NCBI GenBank assembly: GCA_947034895.1
Contig: OX344765.1
Location: forward strand, 13,831,001-13,895,000
Length of the DNA: 64,000 nucleotides
From: Rhytidiadelphus loreus
Taxonomy: Eukaryota; Streptophyta; Bryopsida; Hypnales; Hylocomiaceae
Reading direction: 5' to 3'
Made by a program: the position numbers and the translations under genes
The notes under the pieces: model-generated
Databases searched by the model: none
What the model was told of the DNA's origin: nothing
What the model saw: only the letters and a program-made list of their open reading frames with translations
Shown here: piece after piece, positions 1 through 11,669 of the stretch
Layout of the letters: each line of letters starts with the position of its first letter
Position numbering within the stretch: position 1 is the first letter of the stretch

Positions 1-146
1 ACCAAGCAGTGACTTCTTCACACCAAGTATCACTGAACAGAGCGGATACAATATAGCAGAGCCGGATATGAGGGTACTGCAACAAGGAGGAAGCTACAAT
101 GCAAGCTAGGTATGAGGAATTCAAATCTGAAGACTAGAAACATTAC

Positions 147-187
147 CCCTGGCGTGAAGATGATGCCTCCCCAGCACGCTTTGCCAT
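147..187 (-). CDS. First coding exon of a second TIR-NB-LRR gene (partial, rest outside window)
   Basis: On the minus strand, an ATG at 187-185 opens a 41-nt exon that reads MAKRAGEASSSRQ plus two bases of the next codon, followed by a GTAATG donor at 146-145. It matches in length, phase and sequence the first exon of the complete TNL at 17652-17692 (MPKRAWEASSSGE plus two bases). The TIR domain exon would follow to the left, outside the window. The exon shows several amino-acid changes relative to its paralogue but keeps the frame. I infer a tandem TNL paralogue in the same orientation; whether it is intact cannot be seen. Confidence 0.8.
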
Positions 188-491
188 GGTGCCAATACCG
201 CCAACTGTTGTTGTAAGCGCATCCAGAGACACTAAACCTACTTCTTATGTACATTTCCTGACATTGTTGCTCTCAGCCTTGCTCTGAAATGAGGACGAGG
301 CCTTCATCGTCGATAGGATAACGGACACATGACTAGCTTGAACATGTTACTTCCATGCAACATCAAATATTCTCATCAATAAGGTCGACGCTTCCTGGAT
401 GATGTTGTGTCGCCGAATGAAATAAAGGAAAAAGAGCTTCTGCACTAGAATAGCACGTCCAACATGCGAATAATTAGTCACCAAGACTTAC

Positions 492-533
492 ATGGGAAAT
501 GTCAGACCAGTTATCTGTCGGAAGCCACCTCAG
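492..533 (-). other. Leader mini-exon of the second TNL
   Basis: A 42-nt segment is bounded on the minus strand by an acceptor ending TTGTAG and a GTAAGT donor. It is identical to 17981-18022 in the other copy, while the flanking introns differ by several bases. The frame could read LRWLPTDNWSDISH, but no conserved ATG joins it to the TNL frame, so I treat it as 5' untranslated sequence. A further leader exon ends at a conserved donor (CACCT|GTAAG) at 1116/1115. Confidence 0.55.
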
Positions 534-1926
534 CTACAATTACTCAAACAAAAAATTCCACAATTAGTTTACCAAGATAACAAGAATGTTCAGAAACAAA
601 AACAAAGAAACATGAAAAACAAGAATCAAAGTCCACATTGCAGTAGACGAAAGGCCACAATTTCTTCTACTTCAGAAAATGGAAGTTCTAGAACATTTTA
701 AAACAGTATAAATCCAGTCAAAGCTACTTTGGGACAACCCTGTCCCAAACTCATTCATTAGAATCTACATGCCAAATGACTAAATCGAGAGCTTCACAAC
801 GTCAAAGCAAAGCGTACTACATGCTGCGCACCATGGGTAGTAAGAGGTGCATGTCATACCGAGTCACAGACCAAAGTACTAGTAACATGTGCCCACCCCA
901 AGTCTTAGCGCAATACATGCAGTACGCTCACTAGCATAGCCACCAACAAAAATCACAACAATTACAAACAAGGTTCTCTAATCAAGTACTGAGGAAATCA
1001 AATTGAGCCACATATGCCCCTAGAGAAGAAAAGAGGGCTGTAGAAGCAAAACAACATCAAACAGTGGACAGAACAAGGATTTCCAAAGCAGAGCAAACGA
1101 GAGAATCGAACTTACAGGTGTTCCTGGATCTTCATCTATAGTATCAAGCGCCATTATAGAAATATAGATAACGACCATAGCTGAGGAGGGTCCACCGACA
1201 CATTCCAATTAAGTAGCTCATCAAGTTGATAGGTTCAGTGGAGCCATGAAGTACTTATCATAGAAGATGAGGTGAACGAAATAAACCGTCACTCACTCCC
1301 AAGTCATTCCATTCCTGAAGAAATGCACCGATCAGTAACCCTACACCCAGGCAAACCCCACGAAGTCGTATTCGCTCCTACTGTACACTCACAATCGGAG
1401 AACGACCTGAAACGATGCCTGGTTCATTGACCAAAACAGCACTTTCATCTACAATAATAGTTAGGTCTAGCGATCGAAAGTTTCAGTGAACACCAATTCA
1501 AGCAACGAATCCTGAGAAAAATAGAAGTATCGTTTCAGCATTGGTGCTCACCAAGTCTCCTCCCGTGCTGCCACCCAAGCGGGGAGTTTTGTTCAAAGCT
1601 GTACTAAATTGAAAGAAGGACCATTCAGCAAGCATTTAGAGATTAGTTCACGCCATTGGAAAGAGCAGAATTCTGCTGGCTTGCGAAAGCTTCATACCCT
1701 GGACTTGTGCGCTGCGAAGAACAAACGACCTACAGACTAAATAAGCTGAAGAGCATGCACGCCCATGCTCCAAACCCCAGGTTTCGACGTCTGTTCCAGG
1801 GCCCGTAATTTAGGGGTCAATAGCCCCACCCGTGAGTGAGTGAGTGGGCTCTTAAGAAAAGAAATTGCCCAACAGTTGAGTGCCCAGCAAGTCTGTCAGA
1901 ATGACGACCTATTTTCAACCACTTAA

Positions 1927-3003
1927 CCCATAAATGACGTTGAAGACGTTTTCTGGCCGATGAATGACAAAGAACCTCTCCACTTCGTCATGTGAGACAG
2001 AAGTGCAACTATTCATCCTCCAAATTTTGTGTGAAATGGGAACATGTTCTACAATGGTTTGACCTCCAACTATTAAAACGGGGCAATGAGGAGGTCAGTT
2101 CACCCTGGCCACAATTCACACAATTCCAAAATAGCTAATTTCCACAGTGACCAACATGTTGTTTAACCCCTAAAAGAACAAGGCCTTTTTTCTGCACAAA
2201 AAATACTCAAAACTGCCATTTCTACAGCAAAGAGTAAATAAATCTGAAGATTGTTTTTTTTTTCACATTTAACCGTAGGATCTTACACCTAACTAGTATG
2301 AGAACGTGTGGAAAATATTTCAGAAATTTTGACTAGATAGATTGCAAGATATCTGCATTTTAAGTAAATAAAACAAGTTTTTCAGTACATAGTAGGACTA
2401 TATTGTTTGACTTTGAACCTTCTTAACATAAATTTATTGCACTACAAAGTTTTGAGCTTTAAATCTTTATGGTGGAGAATTGAATTGAGGGTTTAGAAAA
2501 AAATTTAAAAATTCATTATTTAAAAAATTGTTAAATATAAGTAGATACAAGAAGAAAGAAAATCTAAATTATTAATATCTCTAAGATGGAATTCAAATGC
2601 ACTAATCCCAACAGTGAGATTGTTCTAGAAAGCAAATTAAACCATGCAAAACTTTCTTTTTATTTGAATTATAAAAATTGCATTCAAAAATGAATCCTAC
2701 AAGTTGTTTTTTCAAGAAGATGCTCTAATTGCCCAAAAAACAAGATTGTCCATAACTTTCTCATAACAAATCCAAATGGTATGAATCAAAGTTGTCCATG
2801 TAGACAAAAATATAATCTATGAGAAAAAAAAATTAGAAATTTAGGCACCGATTGAAAAAAAAATTATATTCCCATGAAGCTAATCAATTTTTCTATCTTT
2901 AAAAAAAGTTTCATAAAATTAGAACAAAAATTCAGCCCGTAGGTACGTGCCCAAAATCCCACTTGTCCCCCAAAGGGACAAATGGTCCATTAGGGGTTAA
3001 GGG
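1927..3003. mobile_element. TTAA-flanked MITE (copy a), interrupted by a larger TTAA element
   Basis: The element is flanked by TTAA at 1923-1926 and 3004-3007. Its left part (from CCCATAAATGACG) matches the MITEs at 12152-12373 and 52304-52543 (inverted). Its right terminus is split: TTTAA at 2162-2166 and GGG at 3001-3003 rejoin when the 2167-2996 insertion and one TTAA are removed, giving the same kind of right end seen at 12366-12373. The uninterrupted length would be about 243 bp. It has no coding capacity. Confidence 0.7.
2167..2996. mobile_element. TTAA-flanked DNA transposon, non-autonomous, copy 1
   Basis: The 830-bp element starts CCCCTAAAAG and ends ATTAGGGG, with TTAA on both sides (2163-2166 and 2997-3000). 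It is alignable to 6295-7208 over most of its length; both share, for example, 'ccgtaggatctta' and 'actgccatttct'. No open reading frame of note is present. TTAA target duplication with CCC/GGG ends resembles piggyBac-type transposition, but no transposase is present, so the superfamily is an inference. Confidence 0.75.
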
Positions 3004-3007
3004 TTAA

Positions 3008-6000
3008 GCAAATTCAAACTATATGTGGTATAGGGAAGGTTGAGGGAAAAAAATCCCGTTTAGAGAAATAGATTTAAGAAGGATTTCATAATTTTTGACA
3101 TTTTTTCCCTCGAGAAACAAAATGATCACGAATTTCTTTTTTAAGAATTTGTTTGTCCCGTTCTCGATCTATAGGCAAGCCAATTTCCAACTATAGACTG
3201 CTTACAAAACCAATGTAGGTGATCATTGAGGCTTTCAATGTATTGTACATGTTGTGATCATTTTCTACTTTCAATGTACACCCCTCAGACATTTATGTTG
3301 CTCTTGTTGGCCATGTTGTATATGAGTTGTCACCTACAATATTGTTGATCATAAATGGAAGAGTCTAAGCTATAAGAATGGGGTGACAATTGGAAATGGA
3401 TTGATTTTTTAGGGCAGATTTACACTAAGGTAACAGGCTCAGAAACCGCCCATCTAAGGGCTGAAACTGAATTTCGAAAAGGTGAAACACCTTGAAATAT
3501 ATGTGAGCATATTTTCCTTGAAAGATAAGTAGAATTTTCACCTAACCCAAGCCGTTTCATATTTGCCAAGACTTCCACATCACTTGAAGTCTAATGACTT
3601 ATAATCCTCAAAGGATGAACCTATTACCACTTTTTCAAATTTCATTTGCAAGTACGTAGGAATGTGATTTTTGTATTTATATTTTAGGGTTGTGATTACA
3701 TTTCTTTTTCAATCCCAATTTTTTTTCATTTTTTTCAAAAATTTGAAATTACCATGATTTTTTGAATAAATTTTTTTCTTTTAATATCAAATGCAATTAA
3801 TGTTCAAAAAATCTGAAAATTTCTCAATAGGTTAACAATATTAATAGTGTAGGGTATCACAGTGCAAATTTTCTTATCGTAGTTCAAATTAGTAAAAGAA
3901 TTGAGTGTTGGTTTAGTCAATTTTTGGAGTGAGCTTTGGATTTGTACTGACAAATATAGTGTTCACTTGGTGGAATGAAGCTAAGATGAAAATGATGGAA
4001 TTTTGAAGCCATTCAAAAAATAATAGAATTTTAAAGTTACATGACTAAAAATGAAGCCCATAGTTTGTGCAATTGAGAAAGTTGAAAAGTTTTTGACCGA
4101 ACCAAATCAACTAATGGAACACTTTGAGGTTGAATTAATTTTCAAAACAAAAGTTGGAAGAATTTGGAATTTAAAAAACAAAAAATATGAGACTAAGTTA
4201 GAAAGGGTTCATTTTGCAAAAAGAAGGTTGGATCTATAGAGAAATAAGTGTCTTTTCAATTGAGGGGGTTGAAAAGTTTTTTAAAGGAGCTAATAGAAAC
4301 ATGTGGAATTAAGTTAATTTTTTAATTGAAGCCATAAAAATTTGGATTGGAATTTGGATATATAAAGGTAGGAGAATTGAAAGGGTCCAATTTGCAAGTA
4401 CATGGTCCGGATCTTTATGGGTTGTGTGTTGACAAGTATAGAATTCATGTTACATACCTCCAATACTGAACTTCAATCAAAAACACAAATTATAGTTATT
4501 TACAAGATTGTTTGTACAAAGAGCTTAACCACTCGACTATAGAGAGATCAATCTTCCAAAGAGAGTCTCCTCACCCCGAAGCTCCATCTTATATAATAGA
4601 GACTATCAATAAAAGACTAAAAGCTTCTTGAGGAGCTTCCCACATTGAGAAGGAAGTTGCCAATAGGAAGAAGTCTTTAGAGAGACTTCCTAAATGAGTC
4701 TTCTTAGATCTAAAAAGGAATATGAAATCAACATAAAAACTCTTGAAGAGCTTCCTAGAAAGTAGTATATCAGGATGTCAAGGCTAAGGTGATCTTTAGT
4801 TTTGACAACACATTTCTTACACTTTTAGTTTCTTACTTTAGATACACAGTTGTATTCTTTTTTGAAATCTAAGACTTCATCTCACATTGAATTGTCTTGT
4901 GTTTATGGTATTCGTAACATCAACACTACCTATTGGTCAACTTACACCTCCAAAGTCCATTGTAACGAATTCAGAGTTGCCATGACTACTATGTTAACAA
5001 AAGTCTACAAACTTATAACCCTCTCAAAACAAGCCTATAATTATTTTTTCAAACTTATGAATATGATTTATTTTTTATTTTTTTGGAGATGTGAGTACAT
5101 GTGTTATTTTAGTTGCAAAATTTCACATATTATAGGGAAGAAAATTGAAATTGTTGTAATTTTCTAAATAAAAGTGAAACAATTCATATCAAAATGTATT
5201 ATATGCTCCAAAAATTTGAAAATACTCGTAAATTTATATTATAGGATAATAAATTATGGTACATGTGTTGTAGTGTCATTTTAAAATTAGAAAATCTACA
5301 ATCTGTGGTTGTGAATTAATTTTTCCAAATTGTTGGTTATTGACAATATTTTAGGAATTTTATTATATTTGAAGTAGAATTATAAATGGTTACTTGAAGA
5401 ATATGAATGAAAAATTGATAATTGAACTAATAGAAATTTAATGATTTTCAAACTCTAATAGCTGTGTGAAAATTCCCATTGTTAAGGTCTCTAATTTCCG
5501 AAACAAAGATTTGAAACCTTTAATTGGGCATCATTAATAGCGTGGTGTGCAACAAAGCACTAGTTTTACTTAGAAATTATTACAAATTCAAAAAAGTACA
5601 AATTCAAAAATTTTAATCTTGAAGTTTGAAAATTGAAAGAAACTTAGACTTTCATCAATTGGAGAGTCATGATGTATATATGAATTAGAATTTCGAAGTC
5701 TCATAAAAAAAATATTTTCAAATTTTAATATGAAATATATTCCAAGGTATTTTGACCAACAAATACTCAAATAATATTCTCATTGTCTTTCTAATAAATA
5801 CCATTCTAAAGGGGATAATTTTTTTAACTGAGCCTACAAACTTATAGAATGACATTCCCATACTTAATTGAGGCATTAAAATTGCAAATTGCAAATTTAT
5901 TTATAAATTTATTATAATTTTCCATTCTACAAAGTCTCCAAAGTGTGAAGTCTTTAGTCAATTGTAACTAGTAGAGTATAGAGTGGTGGAGCCCTACTTC

Positions 6001-6010
6001 TTAATTATAA

Positions 6011-6042
<32 letters not shown>

Positions 6043-6290
6043 TATTTAGAGTTTTACAATTTCAAATTAATTGTAAAATAGTTACTCTAAAATTTCCAAT
6101 ATTTAGGATGTAATTAATTATGGAAAGAGGTTTCAATTCTAGGTTTCAATTCTTTTTATAAAGATTGGTGATATAAATTCTAAATCAATTAGTAAATGTG
6201 TAACTCAAAATTCAAATTCAAATTTTTTTGTTTATAAATCAATACGAAATTGTTTCTCCAACTTGTTACTAATAATACATTTAACCCCTA
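3008..6290. other. AT-rich intergenic DNA without a recognisable gene
   Basis: The sequence is strongly AT-rich with frequent stops in all frames. Short reading frames here (for example 4051-4239 and 4850-5167 on the plus strand) have low-complexity composition and no recognisable domain. A diverged direct repeat of about 185 bp is visible at roughly 4071-4255 and 4256-4430, both carrying 'gttgaaaagttttt'. An (AAT)n tract lies at 6010-6039. Confidence 0.7.
6010..6039. repeat. (AAT)n microsatellite
   Basis: About ten uninterrupted AAT/TAA units lie in AT-rich intergenic sequence. Confidence 0.95.
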
Positions 6291-6294
6291 AAGT

Positions 6295-7208
6295 CCCAAG
6301 GCCATTTTTCTGTCAAAACCACTCAAAACTGCCATTTCTACTGCGTTAATCCAAAAAAACAAAAAAGAATACTTTTTTTGGAACTGAACCGTAGGATCTT
6401 AAACTTTACTTGTTTTAGATCATGTGGTAAAAATTTCATGAAGTTTGACCGTACAGATTGAGAGATATGAGCATTCAAAGTTGGAAAAACAAGTTTTTTT
6501 GAACACTGGACTGCAATTTTAGATGACTTTGATCTCTATTTGTGAAAAAAAATTACACTGTGGAGTTTGAATTTAAAATTTAGTGTGTTGAATAATTGAG
6601 TTGGGAGTGTAGGAAAAAAATTTCAAAAAATAACAACTTGATTTTCATACTTCAAAAAATTGTCAAGTAGAAGTAGGTCCAAGATTGAAAGAAAAACTAA
6701 ATTGATAATAGCTCTTAGATGGGATTGAAATACAATAATCTCAATGGTGAGATTGTTCTAACAAGCAAATTTAACCTTTTCAAAAAAAAAATTTGAAAAA
6801 ATTTGAAAATTGCATTCTGAGATGAACCCTACAAGGTTTTTTTTTCCAAAAAGATGCTTAGATTGCCCGAAAAATAAGATTGTTCATAACTTTCACATCA
6901 CTAATCAAAGTGGAATGAATCAAAGCTTTAGATGTAGACAAAAACATTATCTTTGAGAATTTTAAAAAAATAAAATTATTTTGAATTTTTGCAATATTTT
7001 TTGTGCTGCTCGCTGAGTTCAGGTTCAGCCTTTTTGTGGTATAACTTTTGCTTCCGGGCACCGATTGAAATAAAAATTATATTCCTACAATGCTTATCAG
7101 ATTTTCTATCTTCAAAAAAAGTTTTAAAAAATCAGGGTAAAATTTCAGCCCATAGGAACCTGCCCGAATTCCAAATTGTCCTCCGAGGGGACAATGGGAC
7201 TTTAGGGG
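6295..7208. mobile_element. TTAA-flanked DNA transposon, non-autonomous, copy 2
   Basis: The 914-bp element begins CCCCTAAAGTCCC and ends GGGACTTTAGGGG, so the inverted termini match perfectly for 13 bp. TTAA lies on both sides (6291-6294 and 7209-7212). It is homologous to 2167-2996 through most of its length. The short reading frames inside (6858-7061 minus, 6989-7255 plus) are not supported as genes. Confidence 0.8.
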
Positions 7209-7212
7209 TTAA

Positions 7213-8243
7213 ACAAAACTTAAAGTCAAGAGATGAATCAAGTGTGTTTAGCTAGTCACCATTGAATGCCAAAGGTACTATATTTTAGTATTGACAAAAC
7301 TTTGGAGTTAAATGAAATCTTATCAAATTATTAGCTTTATTAATTTTTAAGAAAAAATATTTTATATTGTATTTTTGTCATAACAAATATTGTTTTGAAA
7401 ATAAATAATTACAATTTTCAATTCAAAATTTTGTGCTCCAAGTGCATCTATTGCAAATCATGATTCTTTAGTGTTAAGAGCTCTTAGAAATGAGTCTTGA
7501 ATACATAGAATCTTAGGGGGGAAACCACAATAGAGAGTCATTTGAAAAAATTGTGGAATAAATTTTGAGAAGCCTAAATTGATTAAGGTTGATGCATGCT
7601 TTTACCACTAGCAAAAAATCTGAAATTTCTGTCGTTTTGGTCGCGTTGACCTAAACAAAATCTGTTGAAAATCAACAAATTTTTGACAAATTTTGTTCAG
7701 GTCAACGAGACCAAAACGATAGAAATTTCAGATTTTTTACTAGTGTACCCATAACCATGCTCTCCATACCCAAAGTTTGGTTTTCACTTTTTCAAAAATG
7801 GGCCCTAGACATTTGATTATGTTTAACCATGTGTTTAACTAGAAAGATAGAGCTTCTATTCAATGACGACTTCTTAATGGAAAACATAGAGTAAAGTATT
7901 GGTGCCTAAGTCCTACCAGGAATAAGCCTTGACATTGGACAAAAAGAAATGTCTGATCACAAATTAACTACGGTAGAGCTCCAAACATTGCATTTGTACC
8001 ATGCAATGAAATGTGGCCCCATACACATCACATTTTTGTCACTAAGTGACACATACTATTGATCAGCCCCCCTAAAATGCCTCAAATTAGTGTTTATCAT
8101 GGCGTTGCTAACTATGGCCCAATGGCCTATACTTTAATAAAAGGTATAGGAAAAGAATGATTGATCGACAAATATGAGTTTGAAGAATGCATTTACAATG
8201 TAGACAGTTTTTGATGATATGAAACTCAAGTGATTTAGGAACG
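7213..8243. other. AT-rich intergenic DNA with one foldback element
   Basis: No gene is recognisable. The only structured feature is the CACTA-type foldback MITE at 7606-7745. Confidence 0.6.
7606..7745. mobile_element. CACTA-type foldback MITE
   Basis: This 140-bp sequence is almost entirely an inverted repeat. It begins CACTAGCAAAAAATCTGAAA and ends with the near-perfect reverse complement (TTTCAGATTTTTTACTAGTG). The arms extend for about 50-60 bp, through the 'gtcgttttggtcgcgttgacct' region, with a small AT-rich loop. It is flanked by a 3-bp direct repeat TAC (7603-7605 and 7746-7748), the target duplication size expected for CACTA elements. Confidence 0.85.
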
Positions 8244-8803
8244 CAAGGGGGTCACTTAAAGTGTCCATTAGAAACCACATGCAAACAAAACTTTGGCCCC
8301 CTATATACTTTTTGAATTTTAAATAAAACAAAATTTAAAAAATGTAAATAGATTTTCCTACTTTGAAAGTTTATGTTTTGAATTATTGATATTTTTATTT
8401 TTTAATAATAATTAGTACAAATTTTTGAAGTAAAAAGATACATTGTAGAACTGAAAAATAACTTTCGCACCCCTTATATTATATAAGAAAAAATTGTTTA
8501 AGAAATGAACAAAAAATTCTTAAAAATAACTCTGTTGAAAGCTCATTTTGAGTTGAATATTGATTCAATGGTCATCAACATGTGTTCTCTATAATTATTT
8601 GAGTTGAAAAACATGTTATTTTAATTCATTTTCAACCGTTTCTAGAAATCATTTCATATTTTATTTGAATTGGAAATTTTGGCAATAGAAACCTATAGTC
8701 ATTATTAAACAATGGTCAAAATTTTAGATTGAAATTATAGTTTGTTAGAAACCACTTGTTTGCACGTGGTTTGTTGTAGTAGAACTAAGTGCACCCCCCA
8801 AGT
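8244..8803. mobile_element. Mutator-like MITE, 560 bp, copy 1
   Basis: The element starts CAAGGGGGTCACTTAAAGTG and ends in the imperfect inverted sequence CACTT...CCCCCCAAG type. A 9-bp target duplication, TTAGGAACG / TTAGGAATG (8 of 9), flanks it at 8235-8243 and 8804-8812. It is collinear with 48958-49520 over its whole length. A 9-bp duplication with long imperfect terminal inverted repeats fits Mutator-like elements. It does not encode a protein. Confidence 0.8.
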
Positions 8804-8812
8804 TTAGGAATG

Positions 8813-9896
8813 AAGTAAGAATGCACCAATTTGTGTTTCTACATCAACACCAAATAATCCACCTTGAAAAACCCATTTCAAATCATAGTTTTGTGTTAAA
8901 TCCAGATTGAAATTAACAAAATTGTGTTTAAATTAATACAAATTTAACACAAAACCATGGTATAGAATGGTTTTTAGGTTGGATTTGTACTAGAGATTGA
9001 ATGCTTGCATCATCTCAATTGCAAATGACTATACTTGACTAAAAGCAAACAAGACATGTCAAATGTCTCAAGCCACATTAGATATGCCAATATATCCATG
9101 CTCTGTATATCCAATTCTTGATTCTTGATTGTTGCCTCTTCAAAAAAAGGCTCCATTGAAGTTTTGCTTTAATTGGAGAAGAATTGATTTTTGATTTATT
9201 TTATGGAAACTACTATCTAATGGAAAAATGCAATGTAGAATACCTAGTGAAATTTGACTCATATCCATGAATAAGTCTTTGAAACTTAAATCTACATAAA
9301 ATCTATGACTTTGCAAAAAAAAGAAAATTGTTTTTAATAAATTAATTGGCTCAAAGTGCTAGAAATTGCATCATTGCTTTGTTAGAAAATGTCATGCAAA
9401 TTACACTGCATTTTTGTCCATTAGAGCTAATAGTATAAATAATTTAGTCTCAATCAATCTAAAAAATAACATGTCCTTGGTGGATGGTTTTCATGATGTT
9501 ACAGGCTTAGTCTAAAAGGATTTGATTTGACAAAAAGTGTATAGAAACTATGATAACTCACCAAAAATTAGATAACTGAGGAATGCACTTACAAGAAATC
9601 CAACTCATGATGATATCTAACAAGTGATTTATGCATGGAGAGGGCCACACCACTTCTTTCTTTAAAGCATTGAAAGCCCAATTTTGGAAGTATTAACATG
9701 TTTTTTTGGTATACTTGATATAGAAAGCACATAAATTGAGGTATACATAGAGACAAAAGTTTGTATTCATGTTCAATTGGATCCAAAGACATGTGGTGCT
9801 TCCAATTTGGATCATTATTGCACTTCCTACATGTCAATGAAGCTGCAAAATGATCTTGTATTTTATGTGTATGATTTTGCATTTGGATTTGATAAG
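8813..9896. other. AT-rich intergenic DNA, nothing recognised
   Basis: No gene or clear repeat structure is seen. The 109-aa frame on the minus strand (9589-9918) runs into the neighbouring MITE and has no recognisable domain. Confidence 0.55.
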
Positions 9897-10135
9897 GTTT
9901 AAATCTTGGGGAGATCACTTAAAGTGTCCATTAACCCCTAAATGCCCAAGCCTTTTCAAGTGTGTTTTGACTATGAAAAAGGAGCATGGGCTTATAGTTA
10001 TCTCCATTGAAGCAAATTTTTTTTTCTTCAAAATTTAACCATACGGATGTTTAAAGAGCTTGCTTATTAGTATGCAAACCAATTTTGAGTGCAAAATTGC
10101 ATAAGAGCTGTGAGATTATAACAAGAGAAATGTAT

Positions 10136-10255
10136 CATTACATGTGTTTTGGCTGTTGTGGAGGGTTGCGAGTTCCCAACTCGAAACTCACTTGAAATTC
10201 GCCGAAACTTGCTGAAACCCGCTTGCGCTAACCTGGCCAAGCGATTACTAGGTCA

Positions 10256-10341
<86 letters not shown>

Positions 10342-10500
10342 CTTTGTTTTTCATTTTAAAGACTTAAATTTTTATTTTTTATTTTTTATTTTTTTTTGAA
10401 AAATAAAAAATTTGACACCGGAGTTTGAGAAGACCGGGTGGAATGGAGGTGGGAACAGGCCTGAAACGGCCCTCTAGCCCCCCCCCAATCTCATCTAATG
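10136..10500. mobile_element. CATTA...TAATG terminal-inverted-repeat element, copy 1
   Basis: It starts CATTACATGTGTTTTGG and ends CCAATCTCATCTAATG. It is clearly homologous to 54630-54942 throughout ('gagttcccaactcgaaa', 'cctggccaag', 'gaaacggccct') and more weakly to 20819-21103. It contains the A-run and TA microsatellite at 10261-10340. It is nested within the TTAA element at 9935-11100. I could not assign a target duplication, so the superfamily is open. Confidence 0.7.
10261..10340. repeat. Poly(A) followed by (TA)n microsatellite
   Basis: Twenty-six A residues are followed by about 27 TA units inside the CATTA-type element. The copy at 54630 has only a short A-run at the matching position, so the TA tract expanded in this copy. 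Confidence 0.95.
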
Positions 10501-11669
10501 GTTTTCTAATTTTAGTATGTTGTCCCTCCCACAATGTTTTAGAAATTTGCACATAAAAGTTTTTTGGATTGGAGGTGACATGAACAATTGCAAACTATGT
10601 TAGCACACTAAAATGCCCTTTCAAAAAACTTAATATCACTTGAAAAAATATTGAACTCATTACACAATCCACCTTGCAATTGTTGAGATGCAATTTTCTT
10701 TTATAAGTATGAATAAAAATAACTCCAAATCAACACTTTCTTGTTTAAATTTTCAATGGTGAAAATTATGAAAACACTTTACTCCTTCCATTAGGACCAT
10801 TTTCAAAGCAAATGGATAAGTACAAGTTTTTAGATCTCAAATCAAGTGAAATTACTCAAAGTTGGAAAATGAAGTAAAATTAGCAAGCTTTACTCCTCCA
10901 CTAATGGACACATATGGCTTTGGAGACCTCTCAACAATCAAATATATACCTTTTTTTATTGAAAAATGAAAGTTTTCAATAGTTAACCCTAAAAACTGCC
11001 CGAATTTTTTTTTATATTGGTCAAACGAATTTAATTGCCCATTGCAAAATAAGCCTGAAATTTCAGATTGACCATATATGGTCACCCAAGCATTTAGGGG
11101 TTAAAGACTATGTGTGTTAAGAATTTAGACACCCTATCTTATATCCTAAGATTTAGGTAAAAGAAAAAGAAAAAGATATTAATATATTTTTCTACTTTGA
11201 AAGTTTATGTTTTGAATAATTTATAATTTTATTTGTTCATCATAATTAGTTACAAATTTTTGAAGTAAGGAGATACAATATAAAGCTAAAAATAACTTTT
11301 TACACCCCTATTTTATATAAGAAAAAAATTGTCTAAAAAATGAACAAAAAATTCTTGAAAATAACTTTCTATTGAAAGTTGATTTTTCTTGAATATTGAT
11401 GCAATGGTCATCTAAATGTGTTCTCTATAAATATTTGAGTTGAAAAACATGCTATTTTAGTTCATTTTTCAACCTATTCTACAAATCATTTCATATGTTA
11501 TTTGAATTGGGAATTTTTGGCAATAGAAACCTAAAATCATTATGAAACAAAACTCACGATTATAGGTTGAAATTATAGTTTATTCGATAGTAAATAGGGG
11601 GTCAAAAAATCACTTGGACACACGTAGTTGGTTATTGAAACACTAAATGACCTCCCCGGGGTTTAAATA

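Larger units (their letters stand above)
1..1905. repeat. Duplicated TNL 5' region, copy B (left edge)
   Basis: This stretch aligns along its length with 17508-19510, with small indels and substitutions. Both copies share the first TNL coding exon, a 42-nt leader exon, a second leader donor and the upstream sequence. The left boundary is cut by the window edge. The homology fades shortly after the shared 'gaaattgccc' near 1861-1870. The 254-bp MITE present in the other copy is absent here. The body of this second TNL should lie to the left of position 1. Confidence 0.93.
9935..11100. mobile_element. TTAA-flanked DNA transposon, copy 3, nested in a Mutator-like MITE
   Basis: It begins CCCCTAAATGCCCAAG and ends GCATTTAGGGG, with TTAA at 9931-9934 and 11101-11104. 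The host MITE continues on both sides, so the empty site can be read as CCATTAAAGAC, which supports duplication of exactly TTAA. Subtracting the 365-bp insertion at 10136-10500 leaves about 800 bp, in the range of the other two copies (830 and 914 bp). Confidence 0.8.
9906..11660. mobile_element. Mutator-like MITE, copy 2, carrying nested insertions
   Basis: The left part, TTGGGGAGATCACTTAAAGT, matches the left end of the 8244-8803 family. The right part (11105-11660) matches the family's internal and right sequence and ends CTCCCCGGG. A 9-bp target duplication, GTTTAAATC / GTTTAAATA (8 of 9), flanks it at 9897-9905 and 11661-11669. Removing the TTAA element at 9935-11100 and one TTAA restores a family member of about 585 bp. 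Confidence 0.8.

Noticed and set aside
4051..5167. Two plus-strand frames in the AT-rich stretch as small genes
   Set aside because: Composition follows the AT-rich background, neither has a domain, and one lies within a diverged direct repeat.
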